A DNA stretch of 64,000 bases from Ruminococcus callidus (GTDB lineage: Bacteria > Bacillota > Clostridia > Oscillospirales > Ruminococcaceae), in the NCBI RefSeq assembly GCF_020709055.1, contig NZ_JAJFCK010000014.1:1-64000 (forward strand), written 5' to 3'. The notes beneath the pieces were generated by a model. That model was given only the letters and a program-made list of their open reading frames with translations, was not told where the DNA came from and did not search any database. Both the position numbers and the translations under genes were made by a program. Positions 52,808-61,050 of the stretch are shown here, piece after piece; positions within the stretch are counted from its first letter, which is position 1; every line of letters starts with the position of its first letter.

Positions 52808-52990
52808 GGCGGAGCGGTCTTGTTCGCTCCGCCCTCGAAAAGCTGTCGCTTTTCTCACCCACCTTCGACCTGTGCCCAGAAGTATGGGCACGGGGAATTT
52901 CGCTGTCTGCGGACAGCGACTCAGGAGGCTCCTCGCCTCCTGAGAACCTCTCGCCAGCTGCGCTCAGCTGGAGCAGCCTGACGAGTCCAA
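52808..52990. repeat. Dispersed GC-rich block D2
   Basis: Closest copy to D1: shares CTCGAAAAGCTGTCGCTTTT, the TTTCGCTGTCTGCGGACAGC box and the GGAGGCTCC..GGAGCAGCCTGA end. Otherwise the 613 bp between 52484 and 53096 hold the proB-run promoter, E3 and the MFS terminator, and no gene. Confidence 0.7.
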
Positions 52991-53062
52991 CGGCCTCGAA
53001 TTTTTTTTGTTTCCACACGAAATTTTTTGGATTCCAGCAATGCACGCAGCGATTCTGCCCGC

Positions 53063-53091
53063 AAAAAAAAGGAACGGCAGCACCGTTCCTC
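53063..53091 (-). terminator. Terminator of the MFS transporter gene
   Basis: Minus-strand hairpin AGGAACGGTGC.GCCGTTCCT followed by eight T. Confidence 0.88.
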
Positions 53092-53096
53092 AGCGT

Positions 53097-54290
53097 TCAC
53101 GATTTTACAGGTTTCTGCCGGGAGAGCAGCAGCATTCCCGCCAGCAGCAGCACCGGAAAGACCGCCGCCGCCAGAATGCCCATGCGGAGGTTATCGCCGC
53201 ACTGGCTGGAAACCGCTCCCGCCAGCGTCGGGCCGCCGGAGCATCCCAGATCACCGGCGAGCGCCAGCAGGGCAAACATAGCAGTTCCGCCGCCTTTGAC
53301 AGCAGCGGATGCTTTACTGAACGTGCCCGGCCAGAGGATTCCCACGGAGAATCCGCACACTGCGCACCCCGCCAGTCCCACAGCAGCGTTGGGAATCAGG
53401 GAGATGCAGCCATAGGCGGCGATGCACAGGAAACAGCTCAGCGTCATGAAGCGGTTCAGGTTCAGCCGGTCGCCGTATTTGCCGTAGATCAGGCGGGAGG
53501 TGCCCATGAGTGCGGCAAACGCCATCGGTCCTGCCAGATCGCCCACGGTCTTGCTCACACCCAGACCCTTTTCGGCGAAGATCGATGCCCACTGGCTCAC
53601 CGCCTGCTCGCTGGCGCCGGCGCACAGCATCATGAGCATCAGGATCCAGAAGATCTTCTTCGTAAACAGCTCCCGCAGCGTCAGCCCCGTTTCGCCCTCC
53701 TCGTGAAGGGAGTAGATGGGCGCACCGGCAAACAGCACCAGATTTCCCACGGGAATCAGCGCCCAGAGCACCGTCAGGATGCGCCAGTTTCCAACGCCGG
53801 CGAGCCGGAAAAACACAGTGGAGATCAGCACCACGCCCACGTGTCCCCAGCAGTAGAAGGAGTGCAGCAGACTCATGGCTTTCTCCTTGTTCTTCGTGGG
53901 GCACGCCTCCAGAATGGGACTGATGAGCACCTCGATGAGTCCCCCGCCCACGGCATAGATACCCACAGCGATGAGGATTCCCGCAAAGGGATTGGGCAGC
54001 AGGTCAGGCAGAAACGCCAGCAGCACCAGCCCCGCAGCTGCGCAGCCGTGGGCGAGGAGCACGCAGGTGCGGTAGCCCAGTTTATCCACCACGCCGGCGG
54101 AGAGCAGATCAACGCCCAGCTGGATCAGGAAGTTGATGGTGATCAGCGCCGTGATCTGCGAGAGCGGAATGTGATAGCTGTCCTGAAATACCACGAACAG
54201 CAGCGGTACAAAATTATTGACCACCGCCTGCACAATATAGCCGATGAAGCAGGCGTACATGGTCTTCTGGTAGTTTTTCGATTGGGACAT
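53097..54290 (-). CDS. Major facilitator superfamily transporter (397 aa)
   Basis: Twelve membrane helices in two halves, with the MFS loop motif region MGTSRLIYGKYGDRLNLNRF in the second half and VVDKLGYRTCVLLAHG in the first. A sugar- or drug-type antiporter; substrate not predictable. Starts 25 nt after the AI-2E transporter gene stop, so the two probably share a transcript. Confidence 0.88.
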   Translation of the reverse strand: MSQSKNYQKTMYACFIGYIVQAVVNNFVPLLFVVFQDSYHIPLSQITALITINFLIQLGVDLLSAGVVDKLGYRTCVLLAHGCAAAGLVLLAFLPDLLPNPFAGILIAVGIYAVGGGLIEVLISPILEACPTKNKEKAMSLLHSFYCWGHVGVVLISTVFFRLAGVGNWRILTVLWALIPVGNLVLFAGAPIYSLHEEGETGLTLRELFTKKIFWILMLMMLCAGASEQAVSQWASIFAEKGLGVSKTVGDLAGPMAFAALMGTSRLIYGKYGDRLNLNRFMTLSCFLCIAAYGCISLIPNAAVGLAGCAVCGFSVGILWPGTFSKASAAVKGGGTAMFALLALAGDLGCSGGPTLAGAVSSQCGDNLRMGILAAAVFPVLLLAGMLLLSRQKPVKS

Positions 54291-54315
54291 GGGTTTTTTC
54301 TTTCCTTACAAGTTC

Positions 54316-55614
54316 TTAGGATTTCTTTTCACGCTGCATTTTCTCCCGCAGCTTCCGGAGCGAACCGGAAAACCGCTGGCGCTTTTTTTCGGCGGGCTTG
54401 CCGGGCGGTTCCGGTGTGTCGCCCATGGTCTTTTCCCGAATGACGGTGTAGATGATGGACATTACCGGCACACCGAAAATCATGCCGACGACGCCGAACA
54501 GACCGCCGCCCACGGTGATGGCGAACAGCACCCAGATGGCAGGCAGTCCCACAGACGTTCCCACCACACGGGGGTAGATCAGGTTGCTGTCCACCTGCTG
54601 TGCAATGATGACGATGATGACAAACGCCACCGCATGAATGGGGTTCACCATCAGCAGAATGAGGGCGCAGGGAATCGTTCCCATCCAGGGGCCGACGTAG
54701 GGAATCATGTTGGTGATGCCGATGATAACAGCGATCATCATGGGGTATTCCAGTCCGCCGATGGTCATGACGCAGAAGATCAGCACGCCCAGAATGAAGG
54801 CGTCCGCCAGCTGTCCGCTGACAAAGTTGGAGAAGGTGTTGAATGTCAGACGGCCGTAGTGGGACAGGCGCTGGTAGTGCTTTTTCGGCAGGAAATGCCG
54901 GAGGATGCGCTTGCCCTGCCTGCGGAGCTTATTCTTGCCGGCAAGGACATAGACAGAGAAGATCAGACCGATGAAAAAGTCAATGAAACCGCCGATCAGA
55001 CCGCTTGCCAATGTGCCCAGCGTGCCCAGCGCATCGGGAATGTAGCTGGTGAGGCTGGTCAGCTTGGTGCGCAGCGAGGCGGGGTCGAAGCCGTTTTCCT
55101 GCAGGAACCGGAAGATCTGTTCCCCACGGTTGCTGTTGAGGAACTTCATCACATTGCTATAGTAAATGAGAATGTTGTCGGAGAAGTCCCGGATGCTGTC
55201 CGCAAACTGCGGCACAATGATCCAGATCACACCGCTCAGCAGCAGCAGCATGAGAAAGTAAGCGCAGAACACGGCAATCACACCTGCCGGAAACTTCGGA
55301 AACTTTTTCTGCGCCTTTTGCAGCAGTTTCTCAATTTGACAGGTGGGGCGGTACAGCACAAAGGCGATGACCAGCCCGATGGTGATGGGACGGAGCACGC
55401 CCAAAACATAGGAGAGAAATCCGGTGAAGATCTCGTGGCGGATGAACAGGAACGCCACCAGCAGCAGCACCACGCCGCTGAAGATCGCCGTCGCTGCCCA
55501 CTGTTTGTTGACAAGATCCCACTTTTTGAGCTTCCGCTCCTCTTCCAGTTCCTCGGTGTACTTTTCCTGCAGGCCCTCCTGCGGTACGGTGTCCTGCTTC
55601 GAATCTGTTTCCAT
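54316..55614 (-). CDS. AI-2E family (PerM-like) membrane transporter (432 aa)
   Basis: N- and C-terminal hydrophilic tails rich in K and E flank about eight helices, with the family stretch VSGQLADAFILGVLIF, MIPYVGPWMGTIPCAL and QQVDSNLIYPRVVGTSVGLPAIWVLF. The family includes proposed AI-2 exporters and Na+/H+ antiporters; the real substrate is open. ATG 55614 follows GGGAGG. Confidence 0.9.
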   Translation of the reverse strand: METDSKQDTVPQEGLQEKYTEELEEERKLKKWDLVNKQWAATAIFSGVVLLLVAFLFIRHEIFTGFLSYVLGVLRPITIGLVIAFVLYRPTCQIEKLLQKAQKKFPKFPAGVIAVFCAYFLMLLLLSGVIWIIVPQFADSIRDFSDNILIYYSNVMKFLNSNRGEQIFRFLQENGFDPASLRTKLTSLTSYIPDALGTLGTLASGLIGGFIDFFIGLIFSVYVLAGKNKLRRQGKRILRHFLPKKHYQRLSHYGRLTFNTFSNFVSGQLADAFILGVLIFCVMTIGGLEYPMMIAVIIGITNMIPYVGPWMGTIPCALILLMVNPIHAVAFVIIVIIAQQVDSNLIYPRVVGTSVGLPAIWVLFAITVGGGLFGVVGMIFGVPVMSIIYTVIREKTMGDTPEPPGKPAEKKRQRFSGSLRKLREKMQREKKS

Positions 55615-55726
55615 AATTACCTCCCAGTGTTTTGGATGTCGGTGTCTTTTGGGGTTTTAACACTGCAATTTTTCTTTGTCTTGATTTTGTAACGAAATTG
55701 ACCCCTCCGAGCGGCTTCGCCGCCCA

Positions 55727-55921
55727 CCTCCCCTTTCAGGGGAGGCAAATTTCTGTCATCCCGTTCCGTCGGACACGGCACACCGTGTCCCTACAAAAAA
55801 CATGCGAAAACGGTTTCACAAAAATCTCTCCACCGCCTGCCAGCGGTCCCCCTCCCCTTTCAGGGGAGGCAAATTTCTGTCATCCCGTTCCGTCAGACAC
55901 GGCACGCCGTGTCCCTACAAA
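55727..55921. repeat. Tandem pair of 71-bp repeats with half element C and two E palindromes
   Basis: The 71-bp block at 55727-55797 recurs at 55850-55921, each starting CTCCCCTTTCAGGGGAGGCA and ending in a short palindrome of the GTAGGGACA family in reverse (E4 at 55768-55797, E5 at 55893-55921). Between them is a partial reverse C element (55821-55867). No gene in 55615-55975. Confidence 0.7.
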
Positions 55922-55975
55922 GAGCAGGCAGCCAATTCGTCCCATTGACTGATAACCGCTGTCATCGCCCCCGGA

Positions 55976-58372
55976 TTATCCCACGATCTGCTTTGCCACT
56001 GCCACGGTTTCCATGGCATCCTTGGCGTAGAAGTCGGCGCCGATCTTCTCGGCGTAATCCGCTGTCAGCACAGCACCGCCCACAACGACCTTGCAGTCGG
56101 GACACGCTGCCTTGACCAGCTGGATGGTCTCCTCCATTGCGCCCAGCGTGGTGGTCATCAGGGCGGAGAGTCCCACCAGCTTCACGTTATGTTCCTTTGC
56201 CGTATCCGCCACCAGCTGGCACGGCACATCCTTGCCCAGATCCAGCACGGTATAGCCGTAGTTTTCCAGCAGCACACGGACGATGTTCTTGCCGATGTCG
56301 TGGATGTCGCCCTTGACGGTGGCGAGCACCACTTCCCCACGGCTCACCGGCGCAGCGTCCCGCTGGATAAGCGTGGTCTTGATGACCTCAAACGCCGCCT
56401 GCGCCACGCCTGCCGTCTGAATCAGCTGGGGCAGGAAGATCTTTCCCTGCTCGAAGAGCTTGCCGGCACTGTCCAGCGCCGGAATCAGCATCTCGTTCAC
56501 CACCACCATGGGGTCTGTGGTCTCCAGCAGCTGCGCCGTGATCTTGGCGCCCTCGCTCTTGAGTCCGTGGGACATGGCATAGGGCAGATCCAGCGTCTCC
56601 GGCTTTTTCTCTGCCGGCGATGCCTTTGCCGACGGCGTGGGGGCAGCGGAAGCAGTGGGTGCGGGCATGTTGGCGTATGCCTCCACAAAGGCAGCGCAGT
56701 TCTCATCGAAGCCGCGCAGCAGCCGGAATGCCCGCACTGCCTCCGCCATAGAGGCAATGTTGGGGTTGATGATGGGCAGATCCAGCCCGTTTTCCAGCGC
56801 CATGGTGAGGAACGTCCGTGTCACTGCCTCACGGTTCGGCAGACCAAAGGAGATGTTGGACACGCCCAGCACCGTCTTGAGCCCCAGCTCTGTCTTGACC
56901 CGATGGACAGCCTCCAGCGTCTCCTTTGCGCCGTCCTGCTCCGCCGAGGCAGTCAGCGTCAGGCAGTCGATGTACACGTCCTGCCGCGGGATGCCCAGCG
57001 CCATGGCACGTTCCAGAATCCGCTTGGCAATGGCGAAGCGGTCGGCTGCCTTTTTGGGAATGCCGTTTTCGTCCAGCGTCAGTCCCACCACTGCCGCACC
57101 GTATTTCTTGACCAGCGGCAGGATGTTCTGAAGAGATGCCTCCTCGCCGTTGACGGAGTTGACAATGGGCTTGCCGTTGTACACCCGCAGTGCTGCCTCC
57201 ATGACTGCCGGAATGGTGGAATCCAGCTGAAGCGGGGTTCCGCCGATGGACTGGAGCGCCTTGACGGTGCGGATCATCATACCCTTCTCGTCAATGCCCG
57301 GCATACCCACGTTCACGTCCAGCAGATCTGCGCCGGCATCCACCTGCTGCACTGCCTGATCGAGAATGTAGTCCATGTCGTTCGCCTGAAGCGCCGCCTT
57401 GAAGCGCTTTTTGCCTGTGGGGTTGATGCGCTCGCCGATGATGCGGGGCTGGTCGATCAGCACCACCTCCGAAGCGGAGCAGACCGCCGCAGGAATCTGA
57501 ATGTTCTCCCGCTTTGCGATCTCCGTCTGTTCCAGCAGGTCATAGGCTGCTCTGATGTGCGCCGGCGTAGTACCGCAGCATCCGCCGTAGACCGTCACGC
57601 CCAGCTGCGCAAATTTCACCACGGCATTGGCAAATTCCGCCGGATCCACCAGATATTCGCCGGTGACCGGATCGGGCAGTCCGGCGTTGGGCTTTACCAC
57701 CAGCGGCAGCGTCGTCCACTTCGCCATCTCCTCCACAATGGGATACAGCTCATCCGGTCCGAGGGAACAGTTCACGCCAACGGCATCTGCCCCCAGTCCC
57801 TCCAGCGTCATGGCGGCGGATGCTACGGTACAGCCCGTAAACGTCCGGAGGTTCGGCTCGAAGGTCATGGTGCAGATCACCGGCTTGCCGGAGTTCTCCT
57901 TTGCCGCCAGCAGCGCCGCCTTGGTTTCGTACAGGTCGGTCATGGTTTCGATGACGATGAGGTCAGCATCCTGTCCGGCGAGGATCTCCTCCCGAAAGAT
58001 GTCGTATGCCTCCTCGAACGTCAGCGTGCCCAGCGGTTCCAGCAGCTGTCCGATGGGGCCGATGTCCAGCGCCACCTTAGTCTGTGTGCCCTCGCACGCC
58101 TTGCGGGCGCAGGCAATGCCGGCGGCGATCAGCTCCTGTACGGAATAGCCGGACTTCGCCATTTTGTGGCGGTTTGCGCCGAAGGTGTTGGCATAGATCA
58201 CGTCCGACCCGACGGCGACGAACTGTTTCTGCACGCCGATGATACGCTCCGGCTCGGTGATGTTGTACACCTCCGGCAGTGCGCCCACGGGCATACCGCC
58301 CTTTTGCAGCATGGAGCCCATACCGCCGTCCAGACGAATGAAGTTACGATGGGGAAATAGGGAAGAAAGCAT
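55976..58372 (-). CDS. metH: Cobalamin-dependent methionine synthase, short form (798 aa)
   Basis: Transfers a methyl group from methyl-THF to homocysteine. Three modules: homocysteine domain (1-300, with FIRLDGGMGSMLQ, GVNCSLGP and YGGCCGTTPAH providing zinc cysteines), methyl-THF domain (about 310-580, with RIIGERINPTGKKRFK), and cobalamin domain (about 630-798, with DIHDIGKNIVRVLL; His691 is the lower cobalt ligand). The reactivation domain of long MetH is absent and is probably supplied by the separate protein encoded at 59384-60049. Start ATG follows AAAGGA. Confidence 0.95.
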   Translation of the reverse strand: MLSSLFPHRNFIRLDGGMGSMLQKGGMPVGALPEVYNITEPERIIGVQKQFVAVGSDVIYANTFGANRHKMAKSGYSVQELIAAGIACARKACEGTQTKVALDIGPIGQLLEPLGTLTFEEAYDIFREEILAGQDADLIVIETMTDLYETKAALLAAKENSGKPVICTMTFEPNLRTFTGCTVASAAMTLEGLGADAVGVNCSLGPDELYPIVEEMAKWTTLPLVVKPNAGLPDPVTGEYLVDPAEFANAVVKFAQLGVTVYGGCCGTTPAHIRAAYDLLEQTEIAKRENIQIPAAVCSASEVVLIDQPRIIGERINPTGKKRFKAALQANDMDYILDQAVQQVDAGADLLDVNVGMPGIDEKGMMIRTVKALQSIGGTPLQLDSTIPAVMEAALRVYNGKPIVNSVNGEEASLQNILPLVKKYGAAVVGLTLDENGIPKKAADRFAIAKRILERAMALGIPRQDVYIDCLTLTASAEQDGAKETLEAVHRVKTELGLKTVLGVSNISFGLPNREAVTRTFLTMALENGLDLPIINPNIASMAEAVRAFRLLRGFDENCAAFVEAYANMPAPTASAAPTPSAKASPAEKKPETLDLPYAMSHGLKSEGAKITAQLLETTDPMVVVNEMLIPALDSAGKLFEQGKIFLPQLIQTAGVAQAAFEVIKTTLIQRDAAPVSRGEVVLATVKGDIHDIGKNIVRVLLENYGYTVLDLGKDVPCQLVADTAKEHNVKLVGLSALMTTTLGAMEETIQLVKAACPDCKVVVGGAVLTADYAEKIGADFYAKDAMETVAVAKQIVG

Positions 58373-58507
58373 AAGGGGATGTCCTTTCCAAAAATGAAAT
58401 TATGCGGGGAATGGGATTCCGGTTAAGTGTGAGATCTCTTCTTTTTTCCAGAATTCGTTTTCCCTGTAAAAATACTGCTGTTTTCGTTTTTTAAGGCTAT
58501 TCAGCTT
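58373..58507. other. Gap before metH
   Basis: I looked for a SAM, cobalamin or T-box leader here and see none. No convincing promoter either, so metH may depend on the upstream genes. Confidence 0.4.
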
Positions 58508-58744
58508 CTAGGCGTGCGCAGGTTGTGCAATTGGTTTTTCAAGTGTGTGCAGGCTTTCCGCATACTCACGTCTCCCATTTGGATATTCGATGTATGCCTG
58601 TCTTCTGTCATGGTCATACCCGGCAATCGGCAGTCCTTTGATTTTTTTGATTTCGTTTTCAATCCGAACTGCCTCCCGAAACCGGCGGGTCAGCTCCTCA
58701 TCAGAAACGCCGCAGGTTGTATCCAGTTCATTTTCACTGTTCAC
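58508..58744 (-). CDS. Small hypothetical protein (78 aa, GTG start)
   Basis: Charged, soluble peptide with a helical N-terminal half (DEELTRRFREAVRIENEIKK) and an IAGYDHDRRQAYIEYPNGRR segment. GTG 58744 is chosen because AGGAGG lies 7 nt upstream; the longer open frame from 58783 overlaps the GNAT gene and starts before the ribosome site. It sits between the GNAT gene and metH. Not recognised. Confidence 0.65.
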   Translation of the reverse strand: MNSENELDTTCGVSDEELTRRFREAVRIENEIKKIKGLPIAGYDHDRRQAYIEYPNGRREYAESLHTLEKPIAQPAHA

Positions 58745-58760
58745 AGAAAGCCCTCCTTTG

Positions 58761-59246
58761 TCAGAGCGTATGATAATACACAAAGATATCCTGATATTCG
58801 CCGGTTTTCAGCAGGAATCCGCCGGGGATGGCGCCAACCCTCCGGAAGCCCAGCTTCTCATACAGGCGGATGGCACGGTCGTTGCCCTTGACCACAGCGT
58901 TGAAGATCAGCAGCCGGTAGCCAAGCTCCTTTGCCCTGTGCAGGCAGTCCTGCACCAGACTCTCGCCGATCTTCTTTCCACGCATGCGGGAGGAAACGGC
59001 ATAGCTGGCGTTGGCGTGGTGGCCGCATCTGCCCACGTTGTTGGGGTGGAGGATATACAGTCCGGCAACCTCGCCGTCCACCTTTGCCACACCCACAAAG
59101 TCCTGCTTTCCGAAAAATTCCACGCCGGTCTTATGGTCCAGTGTTTCCATCTGGGGGAACGCCATACCTTCCTCCACCACTTCGTTCCAGATGGCGATCA
59201 TGCCGTCCAGATCTGCTTCTGTATAGGGTACGACTTCGTATGCCAT
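58761..59246 (-). CDS. GNAT-family acetyltransferase (161 aa)
   Basis: YEVVPYTEADLDGMIAIWNEVVEEG, then YAVSSRMRGKKIGESLVQDCLHRAKELG (acetyl-CoA loop RGKKIG), then LGFRRVGAIPGGFL. Resembles N-acetyltransferases of small molecules or antibiotics; substrate unknown. ATG 59246 follows AAAGGAG. Element B2 abuts its ribosome site. Confidence 0.88.
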   Translation of the reverse strand: MAYEVVPYTEADLDGMIAIWNEVVEEGMAFPQMETLDHKTGVEFFGKQDFVGVAKVDGEVAGLYILHPNNVGRCGHHANASYAVSSRMRGKKIGESLVQDCLHRAKELGYRLLIFNAVVKGNDRAIRLYEKLGFRRVGAIPGGFLLKTGEYQDIFVYYHTL

Positions 59247-59269
59247 GGGTAGGACTCCTTTCTCTTATG

Positions 59270-59378
59270 AGCGCTCGTGTTCATAGACGTCTATCTACGT
59301 CTTTTCGGCAAATTTTTGCCTTGTCTGCAAAAAAATTTGCTCGAAAATCCGCATATATTTCCGATGAATACAAGCTCT
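59270..59378. mobile_element. MITE-like dispersed element, copy B2 (109 bp, internally deleted)
   Basis: Same ends as B1 (AGCGCTCGTGTTCATAG and AATACAAGCTCT) but lacks about 53 bp of the interior. It ends 5 bp from the stop of the MetH activation protein gene. Confidence 0.65.
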
Positions 59379-59383
59379 GAGAT

Positions 59384-60049
59384 TCAGCAGTGTGCGCCGC
59401 CCTTGCGGAACGCACAGGTTTCCCGCATCCGGCAGGTGGCGCAGCCGCGTGCGCCCTTTTTCAGCGGATGCGCCGACAGCCCGATGAGAGCGGTCACCGA
59501 TTTTCTGGGAATGAGAATGTGCTCCGGCGTGACGGTCAGCCCCAGATGCTTCTGCGCATCCAGCAGCTGGAGCATCTGAGGCTGGAGGGACAGGGGCAGG
59601 TCGCCATAGCCGGGGCTGTAGCGCCATGTGAAATACACGTCCGGCAGGCGCTCCCGAAAGTGCTCCTCCGCCCGGTTGCACACCTGCTCAATGGCAGCGC
59701 TGGCGAGGGCATCCATGGCAAGGGAGCTGGTCATATCCGACACGCCCGCCCGATGGATCAGCTGGTCAGCTGCGCCGGAGAGGGTGGCAGCCATGAGCAG
59801 CACCCGGTCGCAGTTCTCCAGCAGTTTTGCAATGTCCTCCCCCGTCAGCGCCAGACCGCCGGCGGAAAGTGTGCCGTCCTCCCGGCACAGGGGCAGCACC
59901 CGAAACACCACGCCGGGGTGCACTGTTTTGCGCAGCTGCGCCTCGCAGCGCTCCATGACGGCACGGAGCGTGTCGTCCGGCGCTTCGGGACAGCCCATGT
60001 ACCGCAGCGCCTCCCGCTGGTCGATGGGGTTCAGGGAAATGCTCAGCAT
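59384..60049 (-). CDS. Stand-alone methionine synthase activation-domain protein (221 aa)
   Basis: Like the C-terminal reactivation domain of MetH, which binds S-adenosylmethionine and restores cob(II)alamin. The hallmark WRYSPGYGDLPLSLQPQML is present, with a cysteine-rich tail (CATCRMRETC). Start overlaps metF by 7 nt. It should act in trans on the short MetH encoded downstream, as described for the split systems of several Firmicutes. Confidence 0.88.
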   Translation of the reverse strand: MLSISLNPIDQREALRYMGCPEAPDDTLRAVMERCEAQLRKTVHPGVVFRVLPLCREDGTLSAGGLALTGEDIAKLLENCDRVLLMAATLSGAADQLIHRAGVSDMTSSLAMDALASAAIEQVCNRAEEHFRERLPDVYFTWRYSPGYGDLPLSLQPQMLQLLDAQKHLGLTVTPEHILIPRKSVTALIGLSAHPLKKGARGCATCRMRETCAFRKGGAHC

Positions 60050-60921
60050 TTCGTCGCCGCCTTGATGATGCCGCCCACTGCTTCGCTGATCTTCCGTGCC
60101 ACGTAGGGGTTGTTCATGGTGTACAGGTGGATGCCGTCCACGCCGTCGGTCACCAGATCCACGATCTGGTCAATGGCGTAGGCAATGCCGGCGTCCCGCA
60201 GAGCCTCGGGATTGTCCTCGAACCGCTGCACTATCTTGGTAAACTTGCGGGGCAGGCTGGCACCGCACATGGTGACCATGCGCTCGATCTGCTTCCGGTT
60301 GGTGACGGGCATGATGCCTGCCTCAATGGGCACGTTCACGCCGGCACGGGCTGCCCGGTAGCGGAAGTCATAGAACGAGTCGTTGTCGAAAAACAGCTGG
60401 GTGATGAGGTGGCTTGCGCCGGCATCCACCTTTTCTTTCAGGTGGCGGATGTCTGTGTCCATGTTGGGTGCTTCGGGGTGGCACTCCGGATAACATGCGC
60501 CGGCGATGTCAAAGCTGCCGGTCTTGCTGCGGATGTAGCGGATGAGGTCGGCTGCGTGGTTGAAATCCGTGGTGGGAGTCAGTCCCTCCACCCGGTCGCC
60601 ACGGAGCGCCAGAATGTTCTCGATACCGTTCTCCTGAAACTGTTCCAGAATCTGGTCGATCTGTGCCTTGTTATAGTGGATGCAGGGCAGATGCGCCATG
60701 GGCAGCACACCGTAACGCTCTTTCAGGCGGCGTGCAATGGCAAGGGTGTTCTCCCCGTTGCCGCTGCCGCCGGCACCGAAGGTCACGCTGATGAAGTCCG
60801 GATGGAGATCCTGCAGTGCCTCCAGCGTGTCGTAGACAGTCTCAATGGGAGAGGTCTTTTTCGGGGGAAAAATTTCAAACGAAAAAACCGTTTTTTCTGC
60901 AAACAGTGATGCGATTTTCAT
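60043..60921 (-). CDS. metF: Methylenetetrahydrofolate reductase (292 aa)
   Basis: Reduces methylene-THF to methyl-THF, the methyl donor for MetH. FSFEIFPPKKTSPIETVYDTLE, SVTFGAGGSG, LALRGDRVEG and IAGACYPECHPEA are family blocks. TIM-barrel, FAD-binding, full length for the bacterial form. Confidence 0.95.
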   Translation of the reverse strand: MKIASLFAEKTVFSFEIFPPKKTSPIETVYDTLEALQDLHPDFISVTFGAGGSGNGENTLAIARRLKERYGVLPMAHLPCIHYNKAQIDQILEQFQENGIENILALRGDRVEGLTPTTDFNHAADLIRYIRSKTGSFDIAGACYPECHPEAPNMDTDIRHLKEKVDAGASHLITQLFFDNDSFYDFRYRAARAGVNVPIEAGIMPVTNRKQIERMVTMCGASLPRKFTKIVQRFEDNPEALRDAGIAYAIDQIVDLVTDGVDGIHLYTMNNPYVARKISEAVGGIIKAATKC

Positions 60922-60968
60922 AATACTTGTTCCTTTCTGCGGCAGGCTGTGCCGATAATACTCCTTCT

Positions 60969-60974
60969 ATTATA
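60969..60974 (-). promoter_or_regulatory. Extended -10 promoter of the metF operon
   Basis: TATAAT (60974-60969) with TGTGG directly upstream; the -35 position carries no good match, so this is an extended -10 type promoter. Confidence 0.55.
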
Positions 60975-61050
60975 CCACAGCTTTCCGCATTGGGGTAGAC
61001 GGGAAAATCGTATCGCTTGGTATCGGTTTTTTCTATAGCTGTGATTCGGG

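Noticed and set aside
52136..52891. 251-codon version of the small membrane protein
   Set aside because: The extra N-terminal 136 codons run through the promoter and repeat DNA; ATG 52483 has the ribosome site.
56189..58360. Plus-strand 723-codon frame opposite metH
   Set aside because: metH domain motifs are all on the minus strand; the plus frame has no motif, promoter or ribosome site.
58373..58507. Cobalamin or SAM riboswitch before metH
   Set aside because: No matching core sequence is visible in the 135-bp gap.
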